A DNA stretch of 64,000 nt from Bradyrhizobium semiaridum (GCF_020329505.1 NZ_JAGKJJ010000005.1:124001-188000); one strand, 5' to 3'. Shown: positions 44,692-53,787, numbered from the stretch's first letter. Numbers and translations: made by a program. Notes: generated by a model from the sequence alone, not told the origin.

Positions 44692-45573
44692 TCACTGGGC
44701 CGCTCCCGTCTCCAGGTCGGGGCGCGCAAGCAGCGCTGCCACACAACGCCGCAGCAGGACCTGTGCAAGATGTCGGCGCATGGCCGGAGAGGCCTGCTGA
44801 TCTCCTTGCGGATCAAGCTCGTCAACCAGCGTCGCCGCGGCATCTGCAAGCACGGTCGGAGTAACGGATACGTTGGTCAGTTTGGAGGCGGCCGCAGCAA
44901 GCAGCGGCCGATCGCCGACAGCGAAAAAGCCAAGCCGCAGGTCGGAAAACCTGCCGTCGTCGATAGTGGCGCGAGCGGCAAGACCGGCGATCGCGTAGTC
45001 ACCATGCCGCCGGGCGTATTCCTGAAAGAAGAACGCCGAGCCTTTGCCTCGGGCCGGCATCTCGACCGCCACGAGCAACTCCTGCGGCAACAACGCCGTC
45101 TCATAGATTCCCTTGAAAAATTCGGTCGCCGCGATCCGCCTTTCGCCGCTTGGCGCCCGAACGACAATGGTTGCATCCAGTACGGCTATGCAGGCTGGCA
45201 GCTCCGACGCAGGGTCGGCATGCGCCAGGCTTCCGCCGAGTGTTCCGCGATTGCGAATGGCCGGGTGGGCAATGTGAGCGGCGGCCTCCCGCAACAGAGG
45301 CGCGTGCAGCGCAACCTCGGCAGACCTGAGCAGGTCCACATGACGGGTCAGTGCGCCGATAACCAGCGTGCCTCCCTTCACCGCGACGCCCTGCAACTCG
45401 GCGAGGCCGCCGATATCGACCAGAAGATCTGGCGATAGCAGCCGCAGGTTCATGGCCGGCATCAGGCTTTGTCCGCCCGAGAGCACCTTTGCCTTGTCGC
45501 CATGTGCAGCCAGCAGCTCCAGTGCGTTCACGACGCTGGTCGCGCGGGCATACGCGAAAGCCGCAGCCTTCAT
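44692..45573 (-). CDS. Molybdenum hydroxylase FAD-binding medium subunit
   Basis: A 293-residue subunit of the CoxM type. FAD contacts are AKVLSGGQSLMPAMNLRL near residues 33-50 and the second motif IRNRGTLGGSLAHADPASE near 105-125. Start 45573 (MKAAAFAYARA) trims an unconserved leader. First gene of the catabolic minus-strand unit, with 173 bases to the divergent LLM monooxygenase. Confidence 0.92.
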   Translation of the reverse strand: MKAAAFAYARATSVVNALELLAAHGDKAKVLSGGQSLMPAMNLRLLSPDLLVDIGGLAELQGVAVKGGTLVIGALTRHVDLLRSAEVALHAPLLREAAAHIAHPAIRNRGTLGGSLAHADPASELPACIAVLDATIVVRAPSGERRIAATEFFKGIYETALLPQELLVAVEMPARGKGSAFFFQEYARRHGDYAIAGLAARATIDDGRFSDLRLGFFAVGDRPLLAAAASKLTNVSVTPTVLADAAATLVDELDPQGDQQASPAMRRHLAQVLLRRCVAALLARPDLETGAAQ

Positions 45574-45651
45574 GTGGGCGTGGCCTCCCGGGCCGATTTT
45601 TCGCTTTCCGGGATTAGAGGGGCCATCCTTAGAAAGGTCAAGCTTGTTTAT

Positions 45652-45673
45652 CGACCGATTATTTGTCAGGTCG
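45652..45673. promoter_or_regulatory. Possible operator in divergent promoter region
   Basis: CGACC and GGTCG arms are separated by 12 bases in the 173-base gap between the FAD-subunit and LLM-monooxygenase genes. The nearby TetR-family regulator would be a candidate binder. The arms are short, so chance is possible. Confidence 0.25.
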
Positions 45674-45746
45674 GGCTTGTCTTCGCGACGCGAAGGCCGC
45701 AGGTTTCCTCCCAATCAAGAAGACCCGCCGCAGGGAGCAGCAGATC

Positions 45747-46844
45747 ATGAAGCTCGGGTTCTTTACGATGCCGATCCATCCTCTCGACAAGGATTGGCGG
45801 CAATCGCTCCGGGAGGATCGTGAAGCCTTTCTGCTCGCGGACGAGCTCGGATTCACGGAGGCCTATGTCGGCGAGCACGTGACCGACCGGGCTGAGAACA
45901 TCACATCGAGCATCGCATTCATTGCCTGGCTGGCAGCCGCCACCAAGCAAATCAAGCTTGGAACCGGCACGATCAACATGCCGAACACGCATCCGGCTGC
46001 GGTCGCCGCATCCGTCGCAATGCTTGATCACATGCTCGACGGCCGCTTCATTCTCGGCATCAGTCCGGGCGGATTGCTTTCCGACGCCGAGGTCTTCGGC
46101 AATCTCGACGCCGACCGCAATGCGATGTTTCTCGAAGCCATCAATCAGGTTCTTGATATCTGGGCCGGCAGACCACCTTATGATTTGCAGGGCGAATACT
46201 GGAACGTCTCGGTGAGCAGGACGCTGATCGAGGACATTGGCCAGGGATTTATTGCCCGGCCCTTGCAGACCCCTCACCCGCCGATCGTGGTGACGGCTGT
46301 TGCTCCCTTCTCGAAGGGCGTCACAGAGGCGGCTGCGCGCGGGTGGAATCCGATCTCGGCGAACTTTCTGATGCCCGCCTGGGTGAAGAGCCATTGGCCC
46401 AAATATGCCGAGGGCTGCAGCCGCGTGAACCGTGTGGCTGACGCCGCGAACTGGCGCGTCGCAAAGAGCGTGTTCGTTGCAAAGGACGCAGCGACGGCGA
46501 AGGCCTATGCCATGGCCCCCGACGGTCCTTACGTCTACTACTATCACCAGCTGTTCACGAAGCTGAAGCGGAGCGGCCGGCTCGAGCTGTTCAAAACGCG
46601 GCGCGACCAACCGGACTCCGAAGTCACACTGGAGTCGATCTGCGACCGCCTCATCATCCACGGCACGCCCGAGAGCGTCGCGGATCAGCTGCTCGCGTTC
46701 CAGGAGGAGGTCGGCGCCTTCGGTACCCTGCTTTACGCCGGCAAGGACTGGAAAGATCGTGAACTCGGCCGTCAATCGATGATCCTGATGGCCGAGAAGG
46801 TCTTGCCACGGATCAATTCCGGTGCAGCCGGAGCTGCGACGTAG
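45747..46844 (+). CDS. LLM-class (luciferase-like) flavin monooxygenase
   Basis: A 365-residue F420/FMN-type TIM-barrel oxygenase. The start MKLGFFTMPIHP, the segment ELGFTEAYVGEHVTDR near 37-52 and KQIKLGTGTINMPNTHPA near 72-89 are characteristic. CAGGGAGCAG precedes the start. It needs reduced flavin, probably from the nearby reductase at 48.4 kb. Related enzymes attack alkanes, sulfonates, pyrimidines and chelators. Context suggests a ring-oxygenation step after the Mo hydroxylase. Confidence 0.88.
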   Translation: MKLGFFTMPIHPLDKDWRQSLREDREAFLLADELGFTEAYVGEHVTDRAENITSSIAFIAWLAAATKQIKLGTGTINMPNTHPAAVAASVAMLDHMLDGRFILGISPGGLLSDAEVFGNLDADRNAMFLEAINQVLDIWAGRPPYDLQGEYWNVSVSRTLIEDIGQGFIARPLQTPHPPIVVTAVAPFSKGVTEAAARGWNPISANFLMPAWVKSHWPKYAEGCSRVNRVADAANWRVAKSVFVAKDAATAKAYAMAPDGPYVYYYHQLFTKLKRSGRLELFKTRRDQPDSEVTLESICDRLIIHGTPESVADQLLAFQEEVGAFGTLLYAGKDWKDRELGRQSMILMAEKVLPRINSGAAGAAT

Positions 46845-46860
46845 TCGAGGAGATCAGAGC

Positions 46861-47733
46861 GTGGCATTCACCGATCGTATCCCTTACCAGGCGCAGGTCG
46901 ACCGACCGAAACTCACATTGCCGGCGGGCAAGAAACTCGCCGTATGGGTCATCCTCAATGTCGAGGAGTGGCGCATTGAGAATGCGATGCCGCGGACGGT
47001 GCTGAGCCCGCCGATGGGCCAGCCCCTGTTGCCCGACGTGCCGAACTGGTCGTGGCACGAATACGGCATGCGAGCCGGGTTCTGGCGGCAGTTCAAGGCG
47101 TTCACCGATCGAAACATCCCCGTGACGCTCGCCCTGAACGCCAATGTCTGCAACAGCTATCCGCGCGTGGCGTCGGCGGCGCACGAGGCTGGCTTCGAAT
47201 TCATGGGACACGGGTTCATCCAGGGACCCATGCACAAGCTCGAAGACCAGGCGGATGCGATCAAGCGTTCGGTCGAGACCATCGCGGGCTTCACCGGGAA
47301 GCCGCCGCGATCGTGGGAGAGCCCAGGATTGACCGAGACCGAGGAAACACTCGATCTGTTACGCCTCAATGGGATTGAGTACGTGGCCGATTGGGTGATT
47401 GACGATCTCCCGCAAGAGATTGCGACGCCGCATGGCCCCGTGACAACGATCCCGTATTCCGTCGAGACCAACGACATCGTCATTCATGCTCTGCAGCATC
47501 TTCCGTCCGATCAGTTCCTGCAGCGCTGCACTGACCAGTTCGACCGCCTCTATCTGGAGGGCGCCGAGAACGCGCGGGTCATGGCCATCTCGGTGCACCC
47601 CTACATCACCGGAGTGCCGCATCGCATCAAATATCTGGAGGCCCTGCTCGACTATGTCATCAGCCACGACGGCGTGGCGCTGATGACAGCAAGCGAGATT
47701 GGAGATTGGTATCGGGCCGAGATGGCGAAATAG
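46861..47733 (+). CDS. PuuE-like polysaccharide deacetylase family hydrolase
   Basis: A 290-residue NodB-fold protein. AVWVILNVEEWRIENAMPR and the WHEYGMRAGFWR region are typical of the allantoinase/cyclic-amide subgroup (PuuE) rather than of true polysaccharide deacetylases. EFMGHGFIQGPMHKL and SWESPGLTETEETLDLL follow. The start is GTG at 46861, with GAGGAGATC upstream, 16 bases after the LLM gene. Hydrolytic opening of a cyclic amide or imide is the most likely role here. Confidence 0.85.
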   Translation: MAFTDRIPYQAQVDRPKLTLPAGKKLAVWVILNVEEWRIENAMPRTVLSPPMGQPLLPDVPNWSWHEYGMRAGFWRQFKAFTDRNIPVTLALNANVCNSYPRVASAAHEAGFEFMGHGFIQGPMHKLEDQADAIKRSVETIAGFTGKPPRSWESPGLTETEETLDLLRLNGIEYVADWVIDDLPQEIATPHGPVTTIPYSVETNDIVIHALQHLPSDQFLQRCTDQFDRLYLEGAENARVMAISVHPYITGVPHRIKYLEALLDYVISHDGVALMTASEIGDWYRAEMAK

Positions 47734-47739
47734 CGCGAT

Positions 47740-48426
47740 TCAACCAGCGACCTTGACCGGCGCCCGCCGACGGTCGGCTGCGCTTTCCGCTATCCTTTCG
47801 AATCCCGCGAGGAAGATGTCCAAGGCGTCACTGATCATCTGCGCCTTGTCCTCAAGAACAGGTGCGTCATAGATGTACTTCCGTACGCCGTAATAGAAGA
47901 TGCCGCCGTGGAACACCCAAGCCAGCTCCAGTTCGGCGGCACTCGGCTTGCTTTGCACCGCAAGCCCGGCATCGTGACGGCATTCTCTGATAATGCGGGT
48001 CAGGATCTTGTCCTTGACCATGCCAACGTACCAGCGATTGATATCGAGGCCCTTCAGGCCCGAGTAGAGATAAATCCGCAGCCATTTCCGGGTGAAGATG
48101 GCATCTGTATAGGCTTGGTAGAAGTCCTGCAATCGCACGCGAAGTGGGCGAGAACGATCGGCAAGAAGCTTATCCCAACCAGCCTCGAGCGGACCGAGAT
48201 ATACCTTCCGGTAGACCTCCTTGATGAGATCGTCCTTGCTCGGAAAGTAGCGGTAAAGCAACGGCTGAGTTACGCCGAGTTTTCGCGCCAACGCACGGGT
48301 TCCGCCGCCGAATCCTTCTTCCGCGAAGAGCTCGGTCGCCCGCGTGACAAATTCGCTGCGACGATCGTCAGCCGACAATCGCTTCTGCTTCGCGCGTGCT
48401 CGCTTCGCCGGTATCTTTCGGCTCAT
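47740..48426 (-). CDS. TetR-family transcription regulator
   Basis: A 228-residue repressor. The N-terminal basic stretch KIPAKRARAKQKRLS is followed by the HTH: TRALARKLGVTQPLLYRYFP near 50-70. The C-terminal ligand domain is uncharacterised. It overlaps the flavin-reductase stop by four bases, so it is in the same transcript. It probably controls the surrounding catabolic genes in response to pathway substrate. Confidence 0.9.
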   Translation of the reverse strand: MSRKIPAKRARAKQKRLSADDRRSEFVTRATELFAEEGFGGGTRALARKLGVTQPLLYRYFPSKDDLIKEVYRKVYLGPLEAGWDKLLADRSRPLRVRLQDFYQAYTDAIFTRKWLRIYLYSGLKGLDINRWYVGMVKDKILTRIIRECRHDAGLAVQSKPSAAELELAWVFHGGIFYYGVRKYIYDAPVLEDKAQMISDALDIFLAGFERIAESAADRRRAPVKVAG

Positions 48427-48977
48427 GGGGTCTTGCCATCGATGTCGGACAGAAACCGGCCAAAGCCGCCCCGCGCGAACAGCAGAGGCTCGTTTCGAGT
48501 ATAGGCGTATGCTTCCACCGCCCCCAGAAAGATGACGTGATCTCCACCGTAGTAGCGATTGGCAGCCCGACACTGAAAACTGGCGATCACGTCGGCAAGC
48601 ACGGGGGCGTTTCCAAGACCGCGCGTCCAGCTCACACCCGCGAACTTGTCGCCAGACGATCGGGCAAATTGCGACGCGAGCGCCTGTTGCGCTGTACCGA
48701 GAACATTGACTGCAAAATGGCTGGCATTCTGAAAGATGGGAAGCCCTTGCGAAAACATCCCCAGGCTCCACAGCACCAGCGGCGGATTCAGCGATACCGA
48801 GGCGAAGGAGTTGCACGTGATACCGTATGGTTTTCCGTCAGCCGACATCGCCGTTACGATCGTTACGCCGGTGGCGAATGTACCGAGCGCGTTGCGGAAG
48901 TCGCGCGGATCGATTGCCGAATTGTCGCTCGCCAGCTCATTGGCTGGATCAGCCGGATGTTTGTGTGAGTCAGACAT
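48423..48977 (-). CDS. Flavin reductase (HpaC/HsaB-like)
   Basis: A 184-residue reductase of the flavin_reduct family. FRNALGTFATGVTIVTA and GITCNSFASVSLNPPLVLWS are typical. It supplies FMNH2 or FADH2. It starts ten bases after the HsaA-like monooxygenase stop, making a two-component system; it may also serve the LLM enzyme. Confidence 0.9.
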   Translation of the reverse strand: MSDSHKHPADPANELASDNSAIDPRDFRNALGTFATGVTIVTAMSADGKPYGITCNSFASVSLNPPLVLWSLGMFSQGLPIFQNASHFAVNVLGTAQQALASQFARSSGDKFAGVSWTRGLGNAPVLADVIASFQCRAANRYYGGDHVIFLGAVEAYAYTRNEPLLFARGGFGRFLSDIDGKTP

Positions 48978-48987
48978 CCGGTTGGCC

Positions 48988-50181
48988 TCAAAGCGTCAAA
49001 TTGTCAGACGGCAACCCGAGCACGACCCGCCCATAGTTGGTTCCCGCAGCGTCGGAATTGAATGCGAAATGTGAGTTCACCGCATGCGCATCGCGGAATT
49101 GGCGCTGCAGGGTCCCGGAGGTGAACAGGCTGCGAGCTCCACTCGCCGCAAACAGAAGGGACACCGCGTCGGTACACAGGTTGACAGAGAATGCGCCATC
49201 ACGCCGCAATTTCGTCTTGGCTGCGATGTCCGGAATCTTCCCGCGCCGGACGTCCGCAAGGACCTCGATGCAGCTGGTGCGCATGACGAGGCGTGCGGCA
49301 TCGACCTTTGCCGATGCCTCCGCGATCTTGATCTGCGTGCTTTGCAGGTCGCCGATCTTGGCCCTGTTATACGTCGAAGCACGATCCCGCGCGATCTCGA
49401 CATAGTCGTCGAGACATGCTTGGGCATTCCCCAGCCCAACTCCCGACAATACGTATGGGAACAGGGAGAATACCGGAAGCGCGTAGAGCGCATTCGGATT
49501 GAGAACGCTGCCCGGCGTTGCGCCGCCCGCGAGGTCCCTGACCGCAACAGTCATATGCTCAGGGACAAACGCATCCGTCACCTCAACATCGTTAGATCCC
49601 GTTCCACGCAACCCGGTCGCATTCCAGGTATCCTTGACCCGGTAGTCTCGCTTGTTCAACAGGAACAACCTGTATTCGACACCATCGGCCTCATCATCGG
49701 ACTCCACGACGCTGGCAAGCATGTTCCACTCGCATGCCTCCACGCCGGACGAAAACGGCCAATGCCCGTTCAGGATATACCCGCCATCGACCTTGTTAGC
49801 GCGACCGGCGGGAAACACAAAGGAGGATGCGATCAACGCGTCCGGATCCTGGGCCCACACTGCATCCTGCGCCTCGGGCGCGAACATCGCCAGCATCCAG
49901 TGATGGCTCGCCAAATTGGCAAAATTCCAAGACACTGATGCGTCTGCCAGCGCCAGGACATCGGCGCAATCGACCAACGCGACGTAGTCGAGTTCGCTCC
50001 CGCCGACACGTGCAGGCTGCAGGATCCGAAACAGGCCGCCGTCATGAAGATCTCGCTCGGTCTCCGGCGGCAATCGCCGCAATTCCTCGGTCCGGGCGGC
50101 TCGTTCACGCAGTACGGGAACGAGGGCTTTGGCCCGGGCGACTATCGCCGAGTAGCTGTCCGAACCGGGCCCTCTCGACAT
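48988..50181 (-). CDS. Acyl-CoA dehydrogenase-fold flavin monooxygenase (HsaA/HpaB group D)
   Basis: A 397-residue protein with the acyl-CoA dehydrogenase fold. GGSELDYVALVDCADVLALA, SWNFANLASHHWMLAMF, GHWPFSSGVEACEWNML and TGLRGTGSNDVEV resemble group D monooxygenases (HsaA type). The C-terminus lacks the acyl-CoA dehydrogenase catalytic glutamate context. Start 50181 is preferred over 50214 and 50244 because GAGG lies seven bases before it and the length then matches. It hydroxylates an aromatic or heteroaromatic ring using flavin from the next gene. Confidence 0.85.
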   Translation of the reverse strand: MSRGPGSDSYSAIVARAKALVPVLRERAARTEELRRLPPETERDLHDGGLFRILQPARVGGSELDYVALVDCADVLALADASVSWNFANLASHHWMLAMFAPEAQDAVWAQDPDALIASSFVFPAGRANKVDGGYILNGHWPFSSGVEACEWNMLASVVESDDEADGVEYRLFLLNKRDYRVKDTWNATGLRGTGSNDVEVTDAFVPEHMTVAVRDLAGGATPGSVLNPNALYALPVFSLFPYVLSGVGLGNAQACLDDYVEIARDRASTYNRAKIGDLQSTQIKIAEASAKVDAARLVMRTSCIEVLADVRRGKIPDIAAKTKLRRDGAFSVNLCTDAVSLLFAASGARSLFTSGTLQRQFRDAHAVNSHFAFNSDAAGTNYGRVVLGLPSDNLTL

Positions 50182-50361
50182 AGCTGCCTCACGCCTGCGG
50201 CCAACATCAACCATCGACGAACCTTCGGTTCGATCCCACGGCATCGGGATACGATCAAACCCATGAGCCAGTTTATCGAGTGATCACCAGAGATCAAGGC
50301 ATGTGAGGCCGGCTCCTCGGTGTGACATGGATGCTCGACCGGCAGAATGAAGAGCCCTGAA

Positions 50362-50400
50362 ACAGAAAAGCGCCCGGCGGCCGCTCGGCCACCGGGCGCT
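50362..50400 (-). terminator. Rho-independent terminator
   Basis: Perfect 9-base arms AGCGCCCGG and CCGGGCGCT flank a 14-base loop. Reading leftward, TTTTCTG follows. It lies 26 bases past the GNAT gene and ends that minus-strand transcript. Confidence 0.8.
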
Positions 50401-50425
50401 CCACATAAGGTCCACTCCGCAAGAT

Positions 50426-50854
50426 CTATGTAAGCTCCCTTCGCCAATACAGCGTATGCGGCCATGCCCAGGGCGAAGCTGGCTCGAAGAGCCTGTACCC
50501 CAACCGGATAAAGTTGTTCGCCGAGATCCGATTATCCGTCGTGTCCGAAACGACCGTGCTCCAACCAACTCGTCGGGCTCGCACCTCCACCGCGCGGGTG
50601 AGCCGCATCTGCAGGCCATGGCCGCAATGCTGCGCAACAACACCAACGCGGCAGAGATATCCGGCATTGGCGACGTGGGTTGACGGAACAACGCCGGCGA
50701 ACGCGACCGGTTCTGCTCTATGGAATGCGATCCACCAGTGCCCCTGCTCGAAATCAGGAGGACGAGCGCCGTCACGGAAAGTCAATTGATGCAACTCGTC
50801 AAGCGTATCTGCATACTCATCGTCTCCAGCGTCAACCTCGCGTATTCGATACAT
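50426..50854 (-). CDS. GNAT-family N-acetyltransferase
   Basis: A 142-residue GNAT. The acetyl-CoA loop is seen as CRVGVVAQHCGHGLQMRLT near residues 68-86, where RxxGxG is degenerate. A final strand with NNFIRLGYRLFEP matches the fold. It ends at a strong terminator and lies at the edge of the prophage region, 50 bases from the small membrane gene. It could be a host or a phage cargo gene. Substrate unknown. Confidence 0.8.
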   Translation of the reverse strand: MYRIREVDAGDDEYADTLDELHQLTFRDGARPPDFEQGHWWIAFHRAEPVAFAGVVPSTHVANAGYLCRVGVVAQHCGHGLQMRLTRAVEVRARRVGWSTVVSDTTDNRISANNFIRLGYRLFEPASPWAWPHTLYWRRELT

Positions 50855-50905
50855 GCCCGGGCCTCAAAGCTTCAATCGTGCAGCAAGCGGTTCTTTTGAC
50901 ACCGG

Positions 50906-51199
50906 CTACCTCCCGAGCGTGGCCTTGATGCCAAGCCAAATGGCTCCGATCAAACCTGTCGCTATGACGGTAATCGCCGCCTTGAACGTGTAGTTCTGCG
51001 CTTGCTCGACGCTTTTTCTCCATCTCCGCAAGTGTTGAAAATCTGCGCGCAGCTCATTCCGATCGACCTCCTCAATTCCGAACGAGGTCAGGATCGTCGC
51101 GACAGTCTTGACCACGACAGCGTCGATGTCGCTTCGGCGGACGCGCTCCTGCTCGACCAGCGTCTCCATGACGATTGTTCTAACGTCGGCTTCATTCAT
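50906..51199 (-). CDS. Small membrane protein of the prophage lysis end, unknown
   Basis: A 97-residue protein. Helical, charged residues 1-70 (METLVEQERV, HLRRWRKSVEQAQ) precede one hydrophobic segment ITVIATGLIGAIWLGI near the C-terminus. It lies just downstream of the endolysin fragment in ancestral order, where holins or spanin-like proteins often sit; a single C-terminal helix would be unusual for a holin. Start 51199 was chosen as the first Met after the endolysin remnant. Confidence 0.55.
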   Translation of the reverse strand: MNEADVRTIVMETLVEQERVRRSDIDAVVVKTVATILTSFGIEEVDRNELRADFQHLRRWRKSVEQAQNYTFKAAITVIATGLIGAIWLGIKATLGR

Positions 51200-51223
51200 C
51201 GCAGATTTGATGAGGCCAACAAA

Positions 51224-51430
51224 AAAGGCTCCACCATCCTCCCAAGTCTTGAAGGGCCCCCTGCCTTTTGGAACATGCGTTGAGACCTGGTTAAGCGGAT
51301 CGCCTTGCCCGAGCTGAGTGTTCCAGTTCTGGGACGCCTCCCGCTCGTGTGCGACAGCGATAAAGGGCCACGGAACGCCGGTCTTTGCGGATACGGCCTG
51401 ATACCGGATCTTGGCTGAAGGGGCGATCCG
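51224..51430 (-). pseudogene. Middle fragment of a prophage endolysin gene
   Basis: The frame reads IAPSAKIRYQAVSAKTGVPW and ERE-SQNWNTQ-type sequence, then STHVPKGRGPFKTWED, before losing similarity. This is the core of a lysozyme-like endolysin with its N-terminus absent at about 51430 and its C-terminus absent after WED. The missing N-terminal piece lies on the other strand at 56083-56183. The join fits if the intervening DNA is flipped. Confidence 0.65.
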
Positions 51431-52051
51431 CGCGATTTGGCGACCGCGATCTCTTATGAGACCGGGGGTACGTTCAATCACAACCTCTGGGGCGGCAGTG
51501 GCGGAAACTATTTCGGATTGATTCAGTTCGGGCCGAACGAGCGGGCCAGGTATGGAGTGCGGGAAGGTCAATCCATCTCGGAGCAGATGCGGGCTGTCGA
51601 ACGGTTTCTGCGAGATCGAGGCCTCAAAGCAGGCATGGGGTTGCTCGACGTCTACTCGACCATCAATGCGGGTAGTCCGGGTCACTATGACAGGAGCGAT
51701 GCCAGCAACGGCGGCGCTCCTGGCACGGTCGCGGACAAGGTCAATACGCAGATGGATGGCCACATGGCAAAGGCCGACAATCTGCTGAAGCAATATGAGG
51801 CGGCGCGACCGCGGTACTCGGAACCACTTCCCTTTCCGCAGCAGGCGAATCCAGCGTTTCCCGCGCAGCCGGGCACACTCCCAATGCCTTCGTCGACACG
51901 AAGGAGGACAGGCGATCTTCCATTGCCGATCTCCGGATCGAATACGGGGATCGCAAGCCAAGACGATCCTGCTCAGCAACTGCCACTGGGATTGGTGAGC
52001 GGAATGCCGATGCAATACTTGCCCATCTCGATCTTCGGTGCACGCCGGTAG
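51426..52051 (+). pseudogene. C-terminal part of a lysozyme-like tail/lysis protein, split by inversion
   Basis: The frame is open from 51419 and reads DPRDLATAISYETGGTF, then GNYFGLIQFGPNERARYG, a lysozyme/transglycosylase-like fold with a likely catalytic glutamate in SYETGG. A Pro-rich tail follows to the stop at 52049. No proper start codon with a ribosome site exists; a TTG at 51437 falls inside the domain. Its first 100 or so residues are at 56182-56483 on the minus strand. Confidence 0.7.
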
Positions 52052-52214
52052 GTAGACCTGTCATTCGTCCCGCCTGCCCGGTCGTCAGAGACGTGTGCCG
52101 CGATGTGCACGTGACAAATCACATGATTGAAAGGAAAACACCGCAAGGGGTGGAACATCTTCGTCGACCCAGACGCAGCAATCGCAGACCGCGGCGTGGA
52201 CGGCCGCGCAGCCA

Positions 52215-53216
52215 ATGTTGCAGGACATCCTCAGCCAGCTTGGCACCAGCTTGAACAATACCGCGCTGACCGCCGCCGAGACCGGCGCACTGAACACGCT
52301 GCAGAGCAACGCCGCGCAGGGCAATCCCTATGCGGGGCAGATCGGCGGATATGCGAACACGCTGTTCAGCGGTGGCGGTGCCAATGCGCAGGCCGGCAAC
52401 GTGCAGGATAACCTTGCCACGGTGCAACGGCGGCTCACGCCCTATGCCAACGGCAGCATGATCGGCAACAATCCGGCGCTAGCCGCGCAGCTGGCGCAGA
52501 TCCAGAGCGATGTCGGCAACAGCATCAATTCGCAGTTCGCGGCCGCCGGCCGCGATCTCAGCGGCGCCAATCAGATGGCCTATGGGCGCGGAGTTGCTGC
52601 GGCTCAGGCTCCGGTCATCGCTGCGCAATACAACCAGGACGTCGCCAATCAGTTCAACCCCGCGAACGCGCTTTACAACGCAGGCAATACCACTGCGAAC
52701 ACGCTGAGCGGCATGCAGCAGAATTACGTCGCCAATCAGGGGCAGGGCCTAGCCGCCGCGCAAGCGGCGCTCGATGCTCAAAACTATGGTGCCAATGCCA
52801 CGCTTGCGGCGGAGGCGCAGCGGCGCGGCATTCCGACCCAGGCGTTGGGCTTACTGACTCAGATCGGCGTGCCGATCGCGCAGCTCGGCCAGCAGACCAG
52901 CGGTACGGCGAACACCACCCAGCAGATGTCGGGCGCACAGCAGTTCGGCGCGCTCGCCGGCGGGATCGGCAGCCTCTTCAAATTCATGCCATCCGACATG
53001 CGGCTCAAGGAGGATATCGCCGCGGTCGGCGTGCTGTTCGACGGAACGCCAATTTACGGCTATCGCTATAAGGGCGCGCCTGCGTACCACATCGGCCTGA
53101 TGGCGCAGGACGTGGAGCGAACCGCTCCTCACGCGGTCATCGAGATCAACGGCTATAAGGCGGTCGATTACCGCGCGGCGACCGAGGCCTCCCGCAAGAT
53201 TGGCGAGGCTTGTTGA
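52215..53216 (+). CDS. Prophage tail-fibre protein with S74-type intramolecular chaperone
   Basis: A 333-residue protein from the ATG at 52215. Residues 1-260 are low-complexity, Ala/Gln/Asn-rich repeats typical of fibre shafts. The C-terminus MRLKEDIAAVGVLFDG and GLMAQDVERTAPHAV is a peptidase S74 (endosialidase chaperone) domain with the usual SD-RLKE start. The frame stays open upstream to 52131 (SSSTQTQQSQTAAWTAAQP), which looks coding but has no start. The original start codon may be lost near 52157. It overlaps the next gene by one base. Confidence 0.75.
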   Translation: MLQDILSQLGTSLNNTALTAAETGALNTLQSNAAQGNPYAGQIGGYANTLFSGGGANAQAGNVQDNLATVQRRLTPYANGSMIGNNPALAAQLAQIQSDVGNSINSQFAAAGRDLSGANQMAYGRGVAAAQAPVIAAQYNQDVANQFNPANALYNAGNTTANTLSGMQQNYVANQGQGLAAAQAALDAQNYGANATLAAEAQRRGIPTQALGLLTQIGVPIAQLGQQTSGTANTTQQMSGAQQFGALAGGIGSLFKFMPSDMRLKEDIAAVGVLFDGTPIYGYRYKGAPAYHIGLMAQDVERTAPHAVIEINGYKAVDYRAATEASRKIGEAC

Positions 53217-53787
53217 TGGCGCGGTTCGACGACTACCTGAGCTTTGATCCAAGTCTTTTCGAGCCCGGTGGGGGATTGTATGGCCGGCTGGCCTCGATGC
53301 TGGCTGAGCAAGGCTTCTATCAGCCGGTGCAGGGATCGCCGTTCCGGCTGTCTCCGCAGGGGTAGGCCCAGCCCGGTCTGGAAGTAATCTCGGTACCCCT
53401 GCGCAGGGCGCGGCGATCGGACCCGGTGCACCACAACCGACATCGAGCTGGCCGCGCGACGATGGGCAAACGCTCAATGTGCGGATCGGCGACTATTGGA
53501 TGCCGCAGTTCGGCCGTGCGGAGGCGCCATCGCCAGTTCTCGAGCCGACTTTCGGCGATCGATTGAATGCCGGCTTTCAGAGCTGGGCTCACACGCCACT
53601 GGGCAATCCATTCGCGGCGATCGCCAATGGCGTTGCCGGATTCAACTCGGGTCAGACGTCGAGCGCTCGGAAAGACGCGCCCGCGGCCGCGATGCACGAG
53701 GATCAGAGCATGCCGCGGCCAGGGATTGCGCCCTTGTGGCGCCCCGCCACTACACCCCGGAGGAGAGGTTATTACAATGGCAGATGA
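53216..53787 (+). pseudogene. Frameshifted prophage structural gene
   Basis: ATG at 53216 overlaps the fibre stop. Frame one gives MARFDDYLSFDPSLF to SPFRLSPQG and a TAG at 53363. A second frame picks up from about 53370 with SGSNLGTPAQGAAIGPGAPQ, then NVRIGDYWMPQFGRAEA and AGFQSWAHTPLGNPFAA, ending at 53785. The two parts read as one protein of about 190 residues broken by a frameshift near 53355-53375. No known domain; it looks like a virion-associated protein. Confidence 0.6.

Noticed and set aside
41826..45573. Aerobic CO dehydrogenase (coxMSL)
   Set aside because: Subunit order is similar, but the large subunit lacks the AYxCSFR active-site loop; the corresponding stretch reads CQYRAVGHP.
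46861..47733. NodB-like chitooligosaccharide deacetylase for nodulation
   Set aside because: No signal peptide and no nod genes nearby. The sequence is closer to the PuuE cyclic-amide group and it lies in an oxidative catabolic cluster.
50281..50425. tRNA or attachment site at the prophage edge
   Set aside because: The only structure is a GC hairpin with a T-run, a terminator. No cloverleaf or direct repeat was found.
51437..52051. Complete lysozyme gene starting at TTG 51437
   Set aside because: There is no ribosome site, and the start would fall inside the catalytic domain. Its natural N-terminus is found at 56182-56483 on the other strand.
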